From positions 43,100 to 107,099 of the forward strand of contig NZ_JODL01000018.1 of the NCBI RefSeq assembly GCF_000718985.1: 64,000 nucleotides of DNA. The letters run 5' to 3'. The position numbers were made by a program, and so were the translations under genes. Source of the stretch: Streptomyces megasporus. Lineage in GTDB: Bacteria; Actinomycetota; Actinomycetes; Streptomycetales; Streptomycetaceae. The notes beneath the pieces are model-generated. The model was not told where the DNA came from, did no database searches, and saw nothing but the letters and a program-made list of their open reading frames with translations. Below are positions 8,045-17,445 of this stretch, one piece after another. The stretch's first letter is position 1. Each line of letters starts with the position of its first letter.

Positions 8045-8989
8045 TCAGAAAGCGTGGAACAGGGGCTCTCCGTGCTCGGTGGCCGCCCACACCTCGGTCG
8101 CGCGTTCGAGCTTGTCGGGGTTGACCTGGCTGCGGAACGCGGCGATGCCCTCGGTGGTGACCTCCAGGCACATGATGCCGACGACCCGGCCGTCGACGAC
8201 CGCCACGACGGCGGGGCCACCGTTGGCGGTCGTGACGTGGACCTCGGGCGAGCCACCGGCCAGGGCGCGCTTGGACCGTGCGGGTTTGAGCAGGCCCCGC
8301 ATGAACTTCGCGACCGCGAGGGCGCCCTCGAACGGCTTGGCTCGGGCGGGGGCCTTCCCGCCGCCGTCGCCGATCGCGATGGCGTCGGTGGTGAGCAGCC
8401 GCACGAGCGGCTCGATCCTCCCACTGGTGGCGGCCGTCAGGAACTCCTCGACGATCCGTCGGGTGGCGGCCTCGTCGATCTCGGTGCGGGCCCTGCCGTC
8501 CGTGATGCGCTTCTTGGCTCGGTGGAGGATCTGCTGGCTGGCGGCCTCGGTGAGGTCGAGGATCTCGGCGATCTCCCGGTGCGGGTAGTCGAAGGCCTCC
8601 CGCAGCACGTACACCGCCCGCTCGTTGGGGGACAACCGTTCCATGAGGGTGAGGACCGCGTAGGAGACCGACTCGCGCTGCTCGGCGGTGTCGGCCGGGC
8701 CGAGCATCGGGTCCCCGTCGAGCAGCGGCTCGGGGAGCCACTGCCCCACATAGGTCTCGCGCCGCGCGCGGGCCGAGGTGAGCTGGTTGAGGCACAGGTT
8801 GGTGAGCACCTTCGTCAGCCAGGCCTCGGGCACCTCGACGCGCTCGACGTCGACGGCCTGCCAGCGCAGGAAGGTCTCCTGCACGGCGTCCTCGGCCTCG
8901 CTCGCGGAACCGAACAGGCGGTAGGCGATGGCCTCCAGACGGGGCCTCGCTGCCTCGAACCGTTCCACGTCCTTCACGCTCAGCGGCAT
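8045..8989 (-). CDS. ECF41-type (SigJ-like) RNA polymerase sigma factor
   Basis: A 314-residue extracytoplasmic-function sigma factor. Region 2 spans about residues 10-75 (AYRLFGSASEAEDAVQETFL) and region 4 about 110-165. The linker carries WLPEPLL (84-90), and the C-terminal SnoaL/NTF2-like extension carries DGGGK (208-212); both are hallmarks of group ECF41, whose C-terminal domain modulates activity in place of an anti-sigma factor. ECF41 genes usually sit beside an oxidoreductase, epimerase or carboxymuconolactone decarboxylase target; here the neighbour is the NDH-2-like gene. The ATG at 8989 gives the standard N-terminus. Confidence 0.92.
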   Translation of the reverse strand: MPLSVKDVERFEAARPRLEAIAYRLFGSASEAEDAVQETFLRWQAVDVERVEVPEAWLTKVLTNLCLNQLTSARARRETYVGQWLPEPLLDGDPMLGPADTAEQRESVSYAVLTLMERLSPNERAVYVLREAFDYPHREIAEILDLTEAASQQILHRAKKRITDGRARTEIDEAATRRIVEEFLTAATSGRIEPLVRLLTTDAIAIGDGGGKAPARAKPFEGALAVAKFMRGLLKPARSKRALAGGSPEVHVTTANGGPAVVAVVDGRVVGIMCLEVTTEGIAAFRSQVNPDKLERATEVWAATEHGEPLFHAF

Positions 8990-9115
8990 GGCCCGGATCC
9001 TAACGGTTCGTGCTCGGCCGGTGGTGATGCGTCGTCCCGCCGTCTCGGCCGCCGCGAGCACGTCGCCGACCGCGCACGAGCTCGTCGGGCCGGCGGCCCG
9101 CGTCCATGTCCCGTG

Positions 9116-10105
9116 TCAGTCGGCCGACGAGAGGTCACGACCCGAGATCTCCGCGAGGAGCCTGTGGTAGTCCGCGGGCCGGGCCTCGAAGTCCACCCGG
9201 GCGGACAGGCCGACCGGGTCGCTGTCCGGCCCGCGCAGTAGATCGACCGATGCCTGCGCGAACTGCCGCGCGAGGCCTTCCCGGTCGGCTTCGTCCACCA
9301 GCGAGCGCAACTCGGCCACGGCGGCTCGCGCACGCCGACGCTGCTCCGGCCCCGCACGCACCATGTGCCTGAGCCCGGAGGCGGGCGCTGCGTCGGCCAA
9401 CAGCGACTCCAGCCGCTCGGCCAGTTCCCCGCCCGTCTCCGCCGCGTTCCGTGCCTGTGGTCCGGCTTCCACCAGCACTCGCAGAGCGACGAGGAGCGCC
9501 GTGGTTCGCGGATCCGGCCGGTCCGTGTCCACCAGTTCCCGATGCAGCGGGGTCCATGCCCCGCGCACCGCCTCCACGGCCCGCCGGTGGTCCCGGGCCA
9601 CCAGCTCGGCGGCCTCCCGCAGCAGCTCCGCCCGACGGATGACCTCGGGGTTGACGCCATGGCCCCGGAACAGTCCGCGGATGGTCCCGCCGACGAGACC
9701 GACGACCGTCAGGAACAGTCCTCCTCCCAGCAGCATGTCGGAGAGCTCGGTCCGCCAATCGGCGGCTCCGTCGTCCTCCTTGAGCGAGTACGGCTCGCCT
9801 CTGTCCGGGCCCGCGGCGATCACGAACCCGGTCTCCCAGCCGAAGCCGGAAACCGGGTCGTAGTGCGGCGCCTTCAAAATCTCCGACCGTTCGGCATCGC
9901 ACAGGTACGGCGCTTCGCGCTCCCGATGCTCGAAAGGATCCGTCCACCGGACCGTGCACGTCCCGTCGGGCTTCTCTTCGAGCACGGTCAAGTCGACCTG
10001 CCGGAGTTCGGGAAAACCCGGCGTGGCCATGTACAGGCCCAGCGAGCCCCCGATCAGCACCAGGCCGAGTGCCAGCACCCACCTGAAGAAGGGCGTATGC
10101 CTCAT
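9116..10105 (-). CDS. Membrane protein of unknown function
   Basis: Not recognised. About 329 residues with an N-terminal membrane segment (FFRWVLALGLVLIGGSLGLY), a mainly extracytoplasmic part of about 90 residues, a second membrane segment (MLLGGGLFLTVVGLVGGTI) near residue 130, and a long helical cytoplasmic C-terminal part rich in Arg, Ala and Glu that may form coiled coils. The ATG at 10105 follows the purine-rich AAAGGGGGG on the minus strand. It is flanked by the sigma factor gene and nagB but shows no functional link to either. Confidence 0.6.
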   Translation of the reverse strand: MRHTPFFRWVLALGLVLIGGSLGLYMATPGFPELRQVDLTVLEEKPDGTCTVRWTDPFEHREREAPYLCDAERSEILKAPHYDPVSGFGWETGFVIAAGPDRGEPYSLKEDDGAADWRTELSDMLLGGGLFLTVVGLVGGTIRGLFRGHGVNPEVIRRAELLREAAELVARDHRRAVEAVRGAWTPLHRELVDTDRPDPRTTALLVALRVLVEAGPQARNAAETGGELAERLESLLADAAPASGLRHMVRAGPEQRRRARAAVAELRSLVDEADREGLARQFAQASVDLLRGPDSDPVGLSARVDFEARPADYHRLLAEISGRDLSSAD

Positions 10106-10319
10106 CCACGCCCCCCTTTCGCGCCTCGTCGGCGGGCCGTCCCGCGCGATCACCCTGCACCACACCCGATGGGCCATCAAGAGGGGAAACGGGCAACCGC
10201 GCGGCCTCGTGCCTTCCCACCCCCGGCAACTCACCGGCCCGGGGAGTGCGTCCTTCCGTGCTCGGTCCTGGAGCGGTGGCGGCCCCCGACGTACCGCGGT
10301 GCGGTCTCGTGCCGGCTCG

Positions 10320-11105
10320 TCAGAGTTTCTGCCAGTGCGGTTTGGTCTCGTAGGCGGAGCGGAAGTAGTCCGCCAGCTTCAGCCCGGACGCCGCGGCCTC
10401 GTCCACCACGACCGTGGCGTGTGGGTGCATCTGCAGCGCGGAGGCCGGGACCAGCGCGGACAGCGGCCCCTCGACGGTCTGCGCGACGGCTTCCGCCTTG
10501 CCCTCCCCGGTGGCGAGCAGCACCAGATGGCGGGCCTCCAGGATCGTGCCGATGCCCTGGGTGATGACATGGTGCGGCACCTGGTCGATGTCACCGCCGA
10601 AGAAACGCGCGTTGTCGGCACGGGTCTGCCGGGTGAGCGTCTTGAGGCGGGTGCGGGAGGCCAGGGAGGAGCACGGTTCGTTGAAACCGATGTGTCCGTC
10701 GGTGCCGATGCCGAGCAGTTGGAGATCCACGCCACCGGCCGCGGCCAGCTCCCCTTCGTACTTCTCGCAGGCCGCCCGGATGTCCTCGGCGGAGCCGTCG
10801 GGGCCCAGGAAGCGCGCCTCGTCCAACCCGAGCGGCTCCACCACCTCGCGCAGGATCACCGAGCGGTACGACTCGGGATGTCCGGCGGGCAGGCCGACGT
10901 ACTCGTCGAGCTGGCAGATCCGGGCGCGCGAGGTGTCCACGGCACCGGCGGCGGCCTTGGCCGCCAGCGCCCGGTAGACGGGCAGCGGAGTGGAGCCCGT
11001 GGCCACACCGAGCAGCGCGTCGGGCTTGCGCCGCAAGAGGTCGGCCATGGTCTCGGCGACGAGTTCCCCGGCCGCGCCGGCGTCCGGAACGATGACAACT
11101 TCCAC
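10320..11105 (-). CDS. nagB: Glucosamine-6-phosphate deaminase
   Basis: Converts glucosamine-6-phosphate to fructose-6-phosphate and ammonia, the last step of N-acetylglucosamine use. About 261 residues, the normal length. The sugar-phosphate isomerase-type motif GVATGSTPLPVYRAL, the segment CQLDEYVGLPAGHPESY with the catalytic Asp, and GIGTDGHIGFNEPCSSL with the catalytic His are all present. The GTG at 11105 is chosen because it begins the first beta strand (VEVVIVPDA). A near-perfect DasR operator lies 31 bases upstream, so repression by DasR and release by GlcN-6-P is the expected control. Confidence 0.95.
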   Translation of the reverse strand: MEVVIVPDAGAAGELVAETMADLLRRKPDALLGVATGSTPLPVYRALAAKAAAGAVDTSRARICQLDEYVGLPAGHPESYRSVILREVVEPLGLDEARFLGPDGSAEDIRAACEKYEGELAAAGGVDLQLLGIGTDGHIGFNEPCSSLASRTRLKTLTRQTRADNARFFGGDIDQVPHHVITQGIGTILEARHLVLLATGEGKAEAVAQTVEGPLSALVPASALQMHPHATVVVDEAAASGLKLADYFRSAYETKPHWQKL

Positions 11106-11135
11106 GTGGGGCCTGCCGATCGGAAAAAGCGTTCT

Positions 11136-11151
11136 AGTGGTATAGACCACT
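11136..11151. promoter_or_regulatory. DasR-responsive element (dre)
   Basis: AGTGGTATAGACCACT differs from the palindromic dre form AGTGGTCTAGACCACT at one central base and continues as a longer imperfect palindrome on both flanks. It lies upstream of nagB, a known DasR target in Streptomyces. Confidence 0.88.
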
Positions 11152-11246
11152 ATAGCAAGGAGGTGATCCCTGCCATGCGGCAGGCCCGTCGGCGCGGCCC
11201 TCGGGGCTCCGCCGGCCGCAGAGCACCCGCGCCTCGGCCGAGACGG

Positions 11247-11725
11247 TCACGCCCGTCGTCGAACGCGGCGCTGGAGACAGGCGCGGAACCTCGTCGCGGC
11301 CGGCTCCGGGTCGCCGGCCGGGGCGACGCTGGCCGCCTCTTGGCGGATGCCGGGCTGCGGCAGGCGGTGGTCGGGGGCCGGGACGATCTCGTATCCGCCG
11401 CCCTGCCCGGTCACGCGGCCGACGCCGTCCATGAACACGACCAGCCGGTACTCGCCGGAAGGCCGGCAGTCCGTCTCCCAGTTGACGGGCTCCCAGCCGC
11501 AGTCGTCGCGTATCGCGTCCGCCGGTTCCGCCGGCAGGAGTGCATCTCGGGCGGCCACTGGAGGGCACGTGTGCCGGGGACGGTGTGGCCGCCGGTCGGT
11601 CCGCTTCCGCCGCGTCCCGCATTCCCAGAGAACACGGCCCGGACCCAGCCGTCCGGCGCGTTCGTGGCGATCCGTTCGGCCATGCGGCGGGCCACCTGCT
11701 CGGCCATGTGCTGCTTCCGTTCCAT
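11247..11725 (-). pseudogene. Frameshifted gene for a small unknown protein
   Basis: The coding signal runs in one minus-strand frame from the ATG at 11725 or 11707 (MAEQVARRMAERIATNAP... TVPGTRALQWPPE) and then continues in another frame (DALLPAEPADAIRDDCGWEP ... DHRLPQPGIRQEAAS) to the stop at 11247. The join falls near 11540-11560 and is repaired by restoring one missing base. The combined product of about 155 residues resembles an uncharacterised Streptomyces family that I recall without a known function. Either a recent single-base deletion or a sequencing error explains it. Confidence 0.55.
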
Positions 11726-12213
11726 CGACGCCGCCGGCCATCCCGGCAGGGCCCACTGACACCACACGGCGGCGGGCGCGCCGGGTGGGAGCCCCGCCAC
11801 CGCGGGACCGTGGGCACGGCGGCGGCGGGCGTCCGAGCCTCTCCACACGGAAGCGGATTTGCCGACGAGTGAAAGAGAGGGGAGATTTTCGGCCACAAGC
11901 GACCGGACGACCGCCTTTGGTGAAGGTGATGTGCGTCACGCGAGGGGAAAGGGTGAGGCGGACCTTCAGGCGCCGAGCAGATCGAACGGTGAAGCACGCA
12001 CGCGCGCAATTCCACGCGAATCCCAGCATCCCGTGACACCGCCGGGCGTGGAGCTCACATGGGCGGTGCACTGTTCCCGTCTCCCGCGCCGACCGGCGGC
12101 GCCGTGGTTCCCCGGGCGTGTCCGTGCCCTGATTCCGCATCCGCTACCGTTCCGGTTCGGTGGGGTGATTGGTCCCCCTGATCAGACCAAAACAGAAGAA
12201 AACAGGGTGCGGT
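11726..12213. other. Intergenic stretch with a Crp-like site
   Basis: No gene is supported here. The main feature is GTGA-TGTGCG-TCAC at 11926-11939, which fits the Streptomyces Crp pattern GTG-N6-G-N-CAC. It lies about 190 bases before the frameshifted gene on one side and about 275 bases before the amidase gene on the other. The 40 bases before the amidase start are comparatively A-rich. Confidence 0.4.
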
Positions 12214-14499
12214 ATGAGATCGCGTCGAATATGGGGCACGGCTGCCGCGGTGGCGGCGGGGGTTTCGGGGGTGCTGGTGCTCCAGGGGGTGGTCGGCTCT
12301 CCCATCGGGGGCGTCGGCGACGACGGGGCATCCGGAGCATCGGGGCAGTCGGTCCGGTCCGACATCCGCTCGACCGCGTTGAAGGTCGCCGACGGCGGCC
12401 GGAGCGCCGAGCTGGGGCGGCGGGACGTCGAACCGTTCAGCATGCTGGGGGTCACCTGGACCGACCCGTCGGCCAGGGTCGGCGGCGCCGTCGAGGCGCG
12501 GACCCGCAGCGCGACGACCGGGAAGTGGTCGGGCTGGCTGAGGCTGGACGGTGACAGCGGGCAGGGCGAGTCCGGCGCCGAGCGCGGCGGCACCGAACCG
12601 GCCTGGGTGGGCCCGTCGGACGGGGTGGAGGTGCGGGTCAGGTCCGCTGAAGGGGCCTCGGCCGGGCTGCCCAAGGGCCTGCGCCTGGAGATGATCGATC
12701 CGGGCGACGTCCCCGCCGGGGGGATGGAACCGGTGGCGTTCGCCGAGGACGAGCCCACCGTGGAGCCGACCGACCCGACCGACCCGACCGACCCGACGCC
12801 CGAGGCCACGGAGACACCGGCCGAGCCGACGGCGGAGCCGACGACGACACCGAGCGAGACGGCTCCCGGCACCCCGACGGACAGCACCACGCCGCCCGCC
12901 TCCTCCTCGCCGCCCGCGCCGAGCGCGCCGCCCACGGCGAGCGCCACGACGAGCGTTCCGCCCGCACCGCCGTCCACCGCTCCCCGGCCGTCGATCACCG
13001 ACCGCGCGGGCTGGGGAGCGGACGAGACGATCAGCCCGGAGGAACCGGGCTACCTGCCCGGTGGGAAGGTCAAGGCGGTGGTGGTGCACCACACCGCCGA
13101 GTCCAACGACTACACCTGCGCCCAGGCCCCGGCGGTGGTGCGCGGCATCTACGCGTACCACGTCAAGACGCTGGGCTGGAAGGACATCGGCTACAACTTC
13201 CTGGTCGACAAGTGCGGGCAGATCTACGAGGGCCGCAAGGGCGGCGTGGACCGTCCGGTGATGGGCGCGCACGCCTACGGCTTCAACGCCGAGACCACCG
13301 GCATCTCGATCCTGGGCACCTACACCAACACCGCCGCCTCCACCGCCGCACTGACCTCGGTCGCGAGGATCGCCGCGTGGAAGCTGGGCCAGTACGGCGT
13401 CGACCCGAAGGGCACCACGACCCTCACCGCCGGTGACGCCGGTCGCAGCTACACGGGCAAGACCTGGGCCAAGGGCACGCAACTGTCCTTCCCCGCCGTC
13501 CACGGCCACCGCGACGGCTACAACACCCAGTGCCCCGGCGACAAGCTCTACGGCCAACTCGCCACCATCCGTTCCCATGCCGCCGGTCCCGTCACCGGTC
13601 TGGCCATCACCTCGGTCACCGGCGCGGGGCAGTCGGGCTCGACGTACTACACCAAGGCCGGCGTCACGGTGAACTGGAAGGCCGGCACTCCCACCGCGCT
13701 GATCACCCGGTACGAGCTGCTGGTCGACGGCAAGGTCGCCGCCACCACCGCGGGGAACGCGGCCTCGGCCAAGGCCACACTGGCGGTGGGGACCCACAAG
13801 GTCGCCGTCCGCGCCGTCCACGTCTCCGGCAAGACCGCCACCACCGCGTCCGCGACCGTGGTCGCCGAGACCACCGCGCCCACCTTCACCACCAAGCCCA
13901 AGCTCGCCCTGCGCACCGGCACCGTCAACACCGCCGCGGTCCCGCTCACCCTGAGCTGGAAGGCGAGCGACAACGCGGCCCTGAAGGAGGTCAAGCTGAC
14001 CAAGCCCGTGGCCAAGACCTACGCCCCGGCCACCACCAGCGCCTCCCACACCGCCAAATCCGGTACCGCCACCGCCTGGTCGCTGACCGCCCGTGATCAG
14101 GCCGGCAACACCGCCACCGCCTCGGTGAGCGGCACTCCGGTGATCCTCCAGGAGTCGTCGGCCACCAAGAAGGGCACCTGGACCACCAAGTCCTCCTCCA
14201 GCTACCTGGGCGGCAAGTCCTACTCCAGCTCCGCCAAGAACGCCTCGCTGAGCTGGACCTTCACCGGTCGTTCGGTCGCCTGGGTCGTCTCCCGCGCCGC
14301 CACCTCCGGGCAGGCCCACATCTACGTCGACGGCACCAAGGCCGCCACGGTGGACCTGAAGTCGGCCACCACCAAGTACCGCGACGCCATCTGGACCAAG
14401 ACCTGGTCCACCAGCGCCAAACACACCGTCAAGATCGTGGTCGTCGGCACCAGCGGCCGACCCACCGTCACCACCGACGGCCTCGTCTACCTCAAGTAA
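12214..14499 (+). CDS. Secreted PGRP/N-acetylmuramoyl-L-alanine amidase with C-terminal repeats
   Basis: A 761-residue exported cell-wall hydrolase. A signal peptide covers about residues 1-35 (RSRRIWGTAAAVAAGVSGVL). A Pro/Thr/Glu-rich linker with DPT repeats spans about 183-257. The PGRP/Amidase_2 domain runs from about 260 (ITDRAGWGADETI), with zinc ligands in VVVHHTAES and in HGHRDGYNTQCPG. Ig-like modules and a final beta domain follow, perhaps for wall or glycan binding. It would cleave the bond between MurNAc and L-Ala. It is followed by a 21-bp stem terminator. The ATG at 12214 has a weak ribosome binding site but starts the signal peptide. Confidence 0.88.
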   Translation: MRSRRIWGTAAAVAAGVSGVLVLQGVVGSPIGGVGDDGASGASGQSVRSDIRSTALKVADGGRSAELGRRDVEPFSMLGVTWTDPSARVGGAVEARTRSATTGKWSGWLRLDGDSGQGESGAERGGTEPAWVGPSDGVEVRVRSAEGASAGLPKGLRLEMIDPGDVPAGGMEPVAFAEDEPTVEPTDPTDPTDPTPEATETPAEPTAEPTTTPSETAPGTPTDSTTPPASSSPPAPSAPPTASATTSVPPAPPSTAPRPSITDRAGWGADETISPEEPGYLPGGKVKAVVVHHTAESNDYTCAQAPAVVRGIYAYHVKTLGWKDIGYNFLVDKCGQIYEGRKGGVDRPVMGAHAYGFNAETTGISILGTYTNTAASTAALTSVARIAAWKLGQYGVDPKGTTTLTAGDAGRSYTGKTWAKGTQLSFPAVHGHRDGYNTQCPGDKLYGQLATIRSHAAGPVTGLAITSVTGAGQSGSTYYTKAGVTVNWKAGTPTALITRYELLVDGKVAATTAGNAASAKATLAVGTHKVAVRAVHVSGKTATTASATVVAETTAPTFTTKPKLALRTGTVNTAAVPLTLSWKASDNAALKEVKLTKPVAKTYAPATTSASHTAKSGTATAWSLTARDQAGNTATASVSGTPVILQESSATKKGTWTTKSSSSYLGGKSYSSSAKNASLSWTFTGRSVAWVVSRAATSGQAHIYVDGTKAATVDLKSATTKYRDAIWTKTWSTSAKHTVKIVVVGTSGRPTVTTDGLVYLK

Positions 14500-14519
14500 G
14501 CGGGCCGGCAACGGGAATG

Positions 14520-14567
14520 CCGCGGGGCCGGTGCCCTCCGTGTCGACGGAGGGCACCGGCCCCGCGG
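14520..14567. terminator. Very strong bidirectional terminator
   Basis: A perfect 21-bp stem (14520-14540 with 14547-14567) around the loop TGTCGA, directly after the amidase gene and before the convergent M20 gene. Confidence 0.85.
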
Positions 14568-14701
14568 CCGTAGGACGTGTCGTTCTCACCGCGCTCGCCC
14601 TTACCGTGCTCGCCGCGCTCGCTCCCGTCCCGCTCGCGGCCTGCGGTCAAGGCGACTCCTCGCCCCCGGCCTCGCCGTCCCCACCCACCGCGAGGTCGCT
14701 G

Positions 14702-15958
14702 TCAAGTGCCGAGCCAGGCGAGGGACGCGACGGTCAGGGCGCTGACGCCGGTGTCCAGGGTCGGCTGGACGACCGGGGCGAAGGTGGGGCTGTGGTTGAC
14801 CGGGATCTCCTGGGCGACGGTGCCGTTCTCGGCGGCCCGGGCGTACAGGTCGGGGTCGATGCCGCCGATGCCCCAGTAGGTGAACGGCGCGCCGAACGCC
14901 TTGGGGATCTCGCTCATGTCCTCGCTGGCGGTCTGCAGGTCGATGGTGTGCGCGTCGTCGCCGAAGTGGGCGGCGAACGCTTCGGCGACGCGCCGGGTCG
15001 GGGCTTCGTCGTTGATCGTGGGCGGGAAGGTGGCGGTCCTCTCGAACTCGGGTTCCTTCGGCGACCGGGACGCCTCGCACTCGGCCCTGACGATCCGTTC
15101 GATCGCGTGCAGGACCTGGGTGCGCGAGGCGTCGTCGTAGGTGCGGACGTTGAGTTCGATGACGGCGCTGTCGGGGATGACGTTGGGGCCGGCGCCGGCG
15201 TGGATGCTGCCCACGGTGACGACGGCGGGGGTGGTGGCGGCCAGTTCCCGGGAGACGATGGTCTGCAGGCGCACGACGATCATCGCGGCCATCACCACGG
15301 GGTCCACCGCGGCCTGGGGCATGGAGCCGTGCGCACCCCGGCCGTGGACGGTGACGCGCAGGCTGTCCGCGGCCGACAGGAACGGTCCGGAGCGGATGCC
15401 GACGTAGCCGGCCGGGTAGGGCAGGACGTGTTGGGCGAGCACCACGTCGGGTCGGGGCGCCTTGGACGTCAGGCCGTCGTCGATCATGGCCGTGGCGCCG
15501 TCGCCGTTCTCCTCCGAGGGCTGGAAAAGGGCCACGAAGGTGCCTCGCCAGGCGTCTTTGGTCTGGGACATCAGCCGTGCGCAGCCGATCAGGCAGGTCA
15601 CGTGCACATCGTGCCCACAGGCGTGCATCACCGGCTGTTCGGTGCCGCCGTCGCCGGTCACGGTGACCGTGGAGGCGTAGGGCAGGCCGGTCCGCTCGCG
15701 GACCGGAAGGGCGTCCATGTCGGCGCGGGCCATGACGGTCGGGCCCTCGCCGTTGGCCAGAATCCCGATCACACCGGTGCCGCCGACGCCGTCGACGACC
15801 TCGTAGCCGAAGTCCCGCAGGGCGTCGGACACCTTCTTCGCCGTGCGGTGCTCCCGTAGCCCGAGTTCGGGGTGTGCGTGCAGATCCTTGTAGAGGTCCT
15901 CGAGGTCGGCGCGGATGCCGTCGAGGCCGGCCGGCACGGTGTGGGCGCGGTCGGTCAT
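14702..15958 (-). CDS. M20-family amidohydrolase/peptidase
   Basis: A 418-residue dinuclear metallohydrolase of the M20D (hippurate/indole-acetyl-amino-acid hydrolase) group. Visible motifs are LHAHPELGLREHRTA, ARADMDALPVRE, the metal segment HACGHDVHV, the general-base glutamates in QPSEENGDGA, and a late metal histidine in PVNHSPTFAP. The lid domain starts near SLRVTVHGRGAHGSMP. No signal peptide, so it is cytosolic. The ATG at 15958 is preferred over upstream starts because the family begins with a short helix at this point. The natural substrate is probably an N-acyl amino acid or aryl amide. Confidence 0.87.
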   Translation of the reverse strand: MTDRAHTVPAGLDGIRADLEDLYKDLHAHPELGLREHRTAKKVSDALRDFGYEVVDGVGGTGVIGILANGEGPTVMARADMDALPVRERTGLPYASTVTVTGDGGTEQPVMHACGHDVHVTCLIGCARLMSQTKDAWRGTFVALFQPSEENGDGATAMIDDGLTSKAPRPDVVLAQHVLPYPAGYVGIRSGPFLSAADSLRVTVHGRGAHGSMPQAAVDPVVMAAMIVVRLQTIVSRELAATTPAVVTVGSIHAGAGPNVIPDSAVIELNVRTYDDASRTQVLHAIERIVRAECEASRSPKEPEFERTATFPPTINDEAPTRRVAEAFAAHFGDDAHTIDLQTASEDMSEIPKAFGAPFTYWGIGGIDPDLYARAAENGTVAQEIPVNHSPTFAPVVQPTLDTGVSALTVASLAWLGT

Positions 15959-16131
15959 GGGGACTCCTTGCGCGAAAGGGACTCTTCCTCGCGGGTGGCG
16001 GGACGGGGACGACGCCGTCCGGGCGGGGAGGGCTCGGAGCGGGGCCGCCGGTTCGGGCGGCGTGCCGCGACATTCCTCCCCGCGAGGACCGAAGAAGCGA
16101 ATATCACGGACATAGCGGACATGGTGCGAGT

Positions 16132-17445
16132 CTACTCGTGGGCCCACCCTCGATCATCCGGACGTACACGGAGCGTGCCGGACGGCAGCGGGTCGTGGTG
16201 GACGCGCTCGGCGGGCACTCCGGCGTGGACGAGGGCGGCCGTCACCGTACGGACCATCGCCGGCGGCCCGGCGACCAGGGTGCGGCCGGTCGTGGGCGGG
16301 CCGCCCCGGATCACCTCGCGGGCCAACCCGTCGTACGGGCTCTCTCCCGGTCCCCCGCCCGTCACCGGGACCACGGTCAGCCACGGGCGGCTCCGCTCGA
16401 ACCCGGTCAGGTACTCGGCGTCGTACACCTCGGCCGGCGCCTCGACGCCCAGGAAGAGACGCACCCGGTGCGTCCGGTGCGTCCGGTGCTCGAACGCCGG
16501 ACGCACACGACCGTCCACCTCCTGCAGCAGCGCCTTCATCGCGGCCCAGCCGGTGTCCCAGGCCACCAGCCGGAGTTCGTCCCTCGGTTCCTCGCCGAGC
16601 GTCAGGTTTCCCTTGGGCGGCCCGATCCGCACCTCGTCCCCGATCGCGGTGTGGCGCACCAGGGCCTCGCTCACTCCGCCGGGGCCGGTACGCCGGACGT
16701 GGAACTCCAACTCCCCGTCTCCGCCGGGCCTTCCGGCCAGGTAGTACGGGCGCCAGGTGTGCGGCAGTCGCGCGGACTCCAGAGCGGCGTACTGGCCGGC
16801 CCGGTACCGGAAGGGTTCGTGCGGTCGGACGCGGAGCACCGCGAGGTCCGGACCGTACAGTCGACGCCCCGTCACCGTGGCACGCCAGCAGGGCGGTTCG
16901 CGCAGCGCGGCATCCGCTCCCCGCACCATGGCCGTGACGCCGAACCGCAGCATCCGCACCCACGCCTGCTGGAGTTCCTCGCTCCAGTGTTCGCCGGCCC
17001 GGACGCGCAGCGCCTCGCACAGCGCGGTCTCGAACGCCGCGTACTGCGCGGGGCGCACGCCGAGTTTGCGGTGGTCACGGCCGAGTTGGGTGAAGGTCTC
17101 GACGATCCGCTCGGGCTGGTCCAGGTGCTCCAGCAGGTACCAGAACGCCCGCGCCAGATGGGCCTGCTGGAACTCCATCGAAGCGGGGAAGAGCGATCGC
17201 AGCGAGGGGTGTCGCGCGAACAGCGCCCGGTACAGATGGGTGATCAGCTCGTCGAACGGGGCCACCAGGTCCAGGTGGCGCATGATGGTCCGCTGGTCGG
17301 CGGCTCCGTCGTACGGTCCCCCGGCCGGGGGCCGGGTGCCGGTGCCGCCGTCCGGGCCGCTTCCCGGAGACAGCAGCCGCCGACGCAGTCGCATCGCGTC
17401 GTGGCGGGCGAGGAGTGCGTGGTACGTCCCGTCTTCCACGCTCAT
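16132..17445 (-). CDS. Flavohemoprotein-like globin-reductase fusion
   Basis: A 437-residue protein with an N-terminal globin domain (about 50-190) and a ferredoxin-NADP reductase-type FAD/NAD module (about 200-437). The proximal haem histidine lies in LGRDHRKLGVRP and the FAD-binding loop in RYRAGQYAALE with RPYYLAG. Family members oxidise NO to nitrate using NADH and oxygen. Differences from Hmp include YYLA in place of the usual YS after the FAD arginine and AWDTGWAAMKA where a GxGxxP nucleotide motif is expected, plus a 45-residue N-terminal extension. The ATG at 17445 follows GGAGGGG. NO detoxification is likely but the atypical reductase motifs add doubt. Confidence 0.8.
   Translation of the reverse strand: MSVEDGTYHALLARHDAMRLRRRLLSPGSGPDGGTGTRPPAGGPYDGAADQRTIMRHLDLVAPFDELITHLYRALFARHPSLRSLFPASMEFQQAHLARAFWYLLEHLDQPERIVETFTQLGRDHRKLGVRPAQYAAFETALCEALRVRAGEHWSEELQQAWVRMLRFGVTAMVRGADAALREPPCWRATVTGRRLYGPDLAVLRVRPHEPFRYRAGQYAALESARLPHTWRPYYLAGRPGGDGELEFHVRRTGPGGVSEALVRHTAIGDEVRIGPPKGNLTLGEEPRDELRLVAWDTGWAAMKALLQEVDGRVRPAFEHRTHRTHRVRLFLGVEAPAEVYDAEYLTGFERSRPWLTVVPVTGGGPGESPYDGLAREVIRGGPPTTGRTLVAGPPAMVRTVTAALVHAGVPAERVHHDPLPSGTLRVRPDDRGWAHE

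Noticed and set aside
12055..14589. An 844-codon minus-strand frame under the amidase gene
   Set aside because: Gly/Arg/Val-rich shadow of the well-supported PGRP amidase on the plus strand.
14551..15859. A long plus-strand frame beginning with a lipoprotein-like signal
   Set aside because: Only the first 45 or so codons look real; the rest is antisense to the M20 peptidase gene. The start is reported as a possible remnant, not as a gene.
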